Source: Bifidobacterium rousetti
GTDB taxonomy: Bacteria > Actinomycetota > Actinomycetes > Actinomycetales > Bifidobacteriaceae
Length of the DNA: 64,000 bases
NCBI RefSeq assembly: GCF_008698235.1
Contig: NZ_PEBH01000003.1
Span: 95,604-159,603, forward strand
Reading direction: 5' to 3'
Shown: piece by piece, positions 62,570 through 64,000 of the stretch
How positions within the stretch are numbered: position 1 is the first letter of the stretch
How the letters are laid out: every line of letters starts with the position of its first letter
Notes under the pieces: generated by a model
What the model was told of the DNA's origin: nothing
The model's database searches: none
The model's input: the letters and a program-made list of their open reading frames with translations, nothing else
Position numbers and translations under genes: made by a program

Positions 62570-64000
62570 GGATCATCCCCGCGTGTGCGGGGCAAACGAT
62601 ACCGGTGGGGTGGTGGCATGGACCAAGCCCGGATCATCCCCGCGTGTGCGGGGCAAACGGATTCCGAGCGATCGTAGCGCCCAGAATCCCCGGATCATCC
62701 CCGCGCGTGCGGGGCGAACTTGTGTCATGCAACTAGGTTAGCGCCACGCCAAGGATCATCCCCGCGTGTGCGGGGCGAACCACCGCCGGCGAGCCGCTTG
62801 ACACGTCCACGGCGGATCATCCCCGCGTGTGCGGGGCGAACGCGCTCACCGCGGCCGCCGGGGTAGTCGCGATCGGATCATCCCCGCGTGTGCGGGGCGA
62901 ACGCGGCCCGCGCTGTCGGAGGCGTCGCCGAACGCGGATCATCCCCGCGTGTGCGGGGCGAACTACGGCGAGCTGAGCCACATCGAATCCGACGCCGGAT
63001 CATCCCCGCGTGTGCGGGGCGAACTTCACGTCCACCGGCCAGAGCATCGCCTCGTTCGGATCATCCCCGCGTGTGCAGGGCGAACGGTGACGCCGTCGAT
63101 GGTGACGGTGCGTGGGCCGGATCATCCCCGCGTGTGCGGGGCGAACACTCAGATCGACCCGAAGACCGGCACCCTGACCGGATCATCCCCGCGTGTGCGG
63201 GGCGAACTTGGAGGGTGGGCATGCCGATTCGGTCGAGCCAGGATCATCCCCGCGTGTGCGGGGCGAACGTCTGGTTCGGGGTGGAGGGGTGGGGCTTGGC
63301 CGGATCATCCCCGCGTGTGCGGGGCGAACTCCGCCTCCGCCGAGTCCGCCATACGCCGTGCCGGATCATCCCCGCGTGTGCGGGGCGAACACGGTGGATG
63401 GCGAGTGGATGCCGAGCGCGCTCGGATCATCCCCGCGTGTGCGGGGCGAACGTGTTGCCGTCCTTGGTGATGGTGGCGGTGGCCGGATCATCCCCGCGTG
63501 TGCGGGGCGAACGACAAGCCGACCGATTGGGCCGTGTTCGACGGCGGATCATCCCCGCGTGTGCGGGGCGAACGTCGGCGAGGCCGGCGCCAAACCGCAG
63601 CTGCACGGATCATCCCCGCGTGTGCGGGGCGAACCGGCTGCAGGATGGGTGGCACGGATGTGAGGCCGGATCATCCCCGCGTGTGCGGGGCGAACGACAA
63701 CTACCTCGAATTCGACGTGCGCAGCATCGGATCATCCCCGCGTGTGCGGGGCGAACGAACATGGAGGAATCATGGCTATCGGCCCCATCGGATCATCCCC
63801 GCGTGTGCGGGGCGAACCTCCACGTCATCGACTGCAACCGCGCCGGCCTGGGATCATCCCCGCGTGTGCGGGGCGAACCGGGTGACGGTCCCTGGCGGGC
63901 ACTCCGGTGACGGATCATCCCCGCGTGTGCGGGGCGAACGACGGCAACGGCCAGTACTACGGCGGCGGCTACGGATCATCCCCGCGTGTGCGGGGCGAAC
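62570..64000 (-). CRISPR. Type I-E CRISPR array, 24 repeats visible, continuing off the right edge
   Basis: Repeats start at 62570 and then every 61 bp up to 63973, giving 24 repeats and 23 spacers. Repeat on the plus strand: GGATCATCCCCG-CGTGTG-CGGGGCGAAC (28 bp, palindromic stem CCCCG/CGGGG). The reverse complement begins GTTCGCCCCGC and ends GGGGATGATCC, matching the actinobacterial I-E form and the transcribed orientation of E. coli, so crRNA should be made from the minus strand. The base before GGATC is C in 21 of 24 cases, so the functional repeat is 29 nt and spacers 32 nt. Repeats 1 and 2 (GGGGCAAAC), 3 (GCGCGTGC) and 9 (GTGCAGGG) differ from consensus. Degeneration at the left places the leader and cas genes to the right, outside the window. 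Confidence 0.97.

Noticed and set aside
62536..63910. Open reading frames of up to 340 residues across the right end with RIIPACAGRT, DHPRVCGAN and GSSPRVRGE repeats
   Set aside because: They are the CRISPR repeats read in three frames; the 61-bp period rotates the frame and keeps it open.

Overview
The window is about 64 kb of GC-rich (roughly two-thirds GC) chromosomal DNA from a high-GC Gram-positive bacterium. I infer Bifidobacterium or a very close relative. The reasons are actinobacterial protein sequences, a GH42 beta-galactosidase and GH51 arabinofuranosidase set inside LacI-regulated sugar ABC clusters without their own ATPase, a prfB-ftsE-ftsX-CHAP-smpB cluster, and an actinobacterial type I-E CRISPR repeat. 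No rRNA, tRNA, transposase or integrase was seen. Most genes lie on the minus strand.

Layout. 1-372: truncated AAA/DUF4143-type ATPase gene preceded by five 23-bp iterons. 373-4819: recQ, then metB and a CysK/CBS-type enzyme (sulfur amino acids). 5375-7737: a GntR (YtrA-like) regulator, ABC ATPase and membrane protein in overlapping order. 7932-13441: a complete peptide-type ABC importer (binding protein, two permeases, two ATPases), interrupted by a long hairpin repeat. 13660-15757: def and glmM. 16456-28959: pepN, RNase J, dapA, dapB, a large SNF2 helicase, coaBC and coaX. 28967-43005: a carbohydrate region with two intact and one broken sugar-binding lipoprotein genes, tenA, a LacI regulator, a GH51 enzyme, a GH42 beta-galactosidase, two permeases and the start of a second LacI gene. 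43006-46676: that LacI gene, an RluA-type pseudouridine synthase and glmS. 46702-50760: polar amino-acid ABC importer with two tandem binding lipoproteins. 51023-56513: smpB, CHAP hydrolase, ftsX, ftsE, prfB. 56674-61445: a tiny membrane protein missed by length cut-offs, dapD, gltA, map and a DUF308 membrane protein. 61446-64000: repeat-rich intergenic DNA, a gene remnant with an orphan degenerate CRISPR repeat, then a type I-E array of 24 repeats running off the right edge.

How it fits together. dapA, dapB and dapD serve lysine and diaminopimelate synthesis by the succinylase branch. glmM and glmS give the hexosamine supply for cell wall. FtsEX next to a coiled-coil CHAP hydrolase looks like a division-coupled wall-cleavage module. 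The sugar region looks built for galactose- and arabinose-containing oligosaccharides. Its intact permease pair has no intact binding-protein gene beside it, because the nearest one carries a one-base deletion and a nonsense codon.

The most unusual material is non-coding: the iterons, a family of hairpin elements with a conserved loop and differing stems, a second dispersed hairpin repeat, 12-bp tandem repeats at two gene borders, a 62-bp degenerate tandem array, 51-bp repeats, and the decayed trailer end of the CRISPR array.
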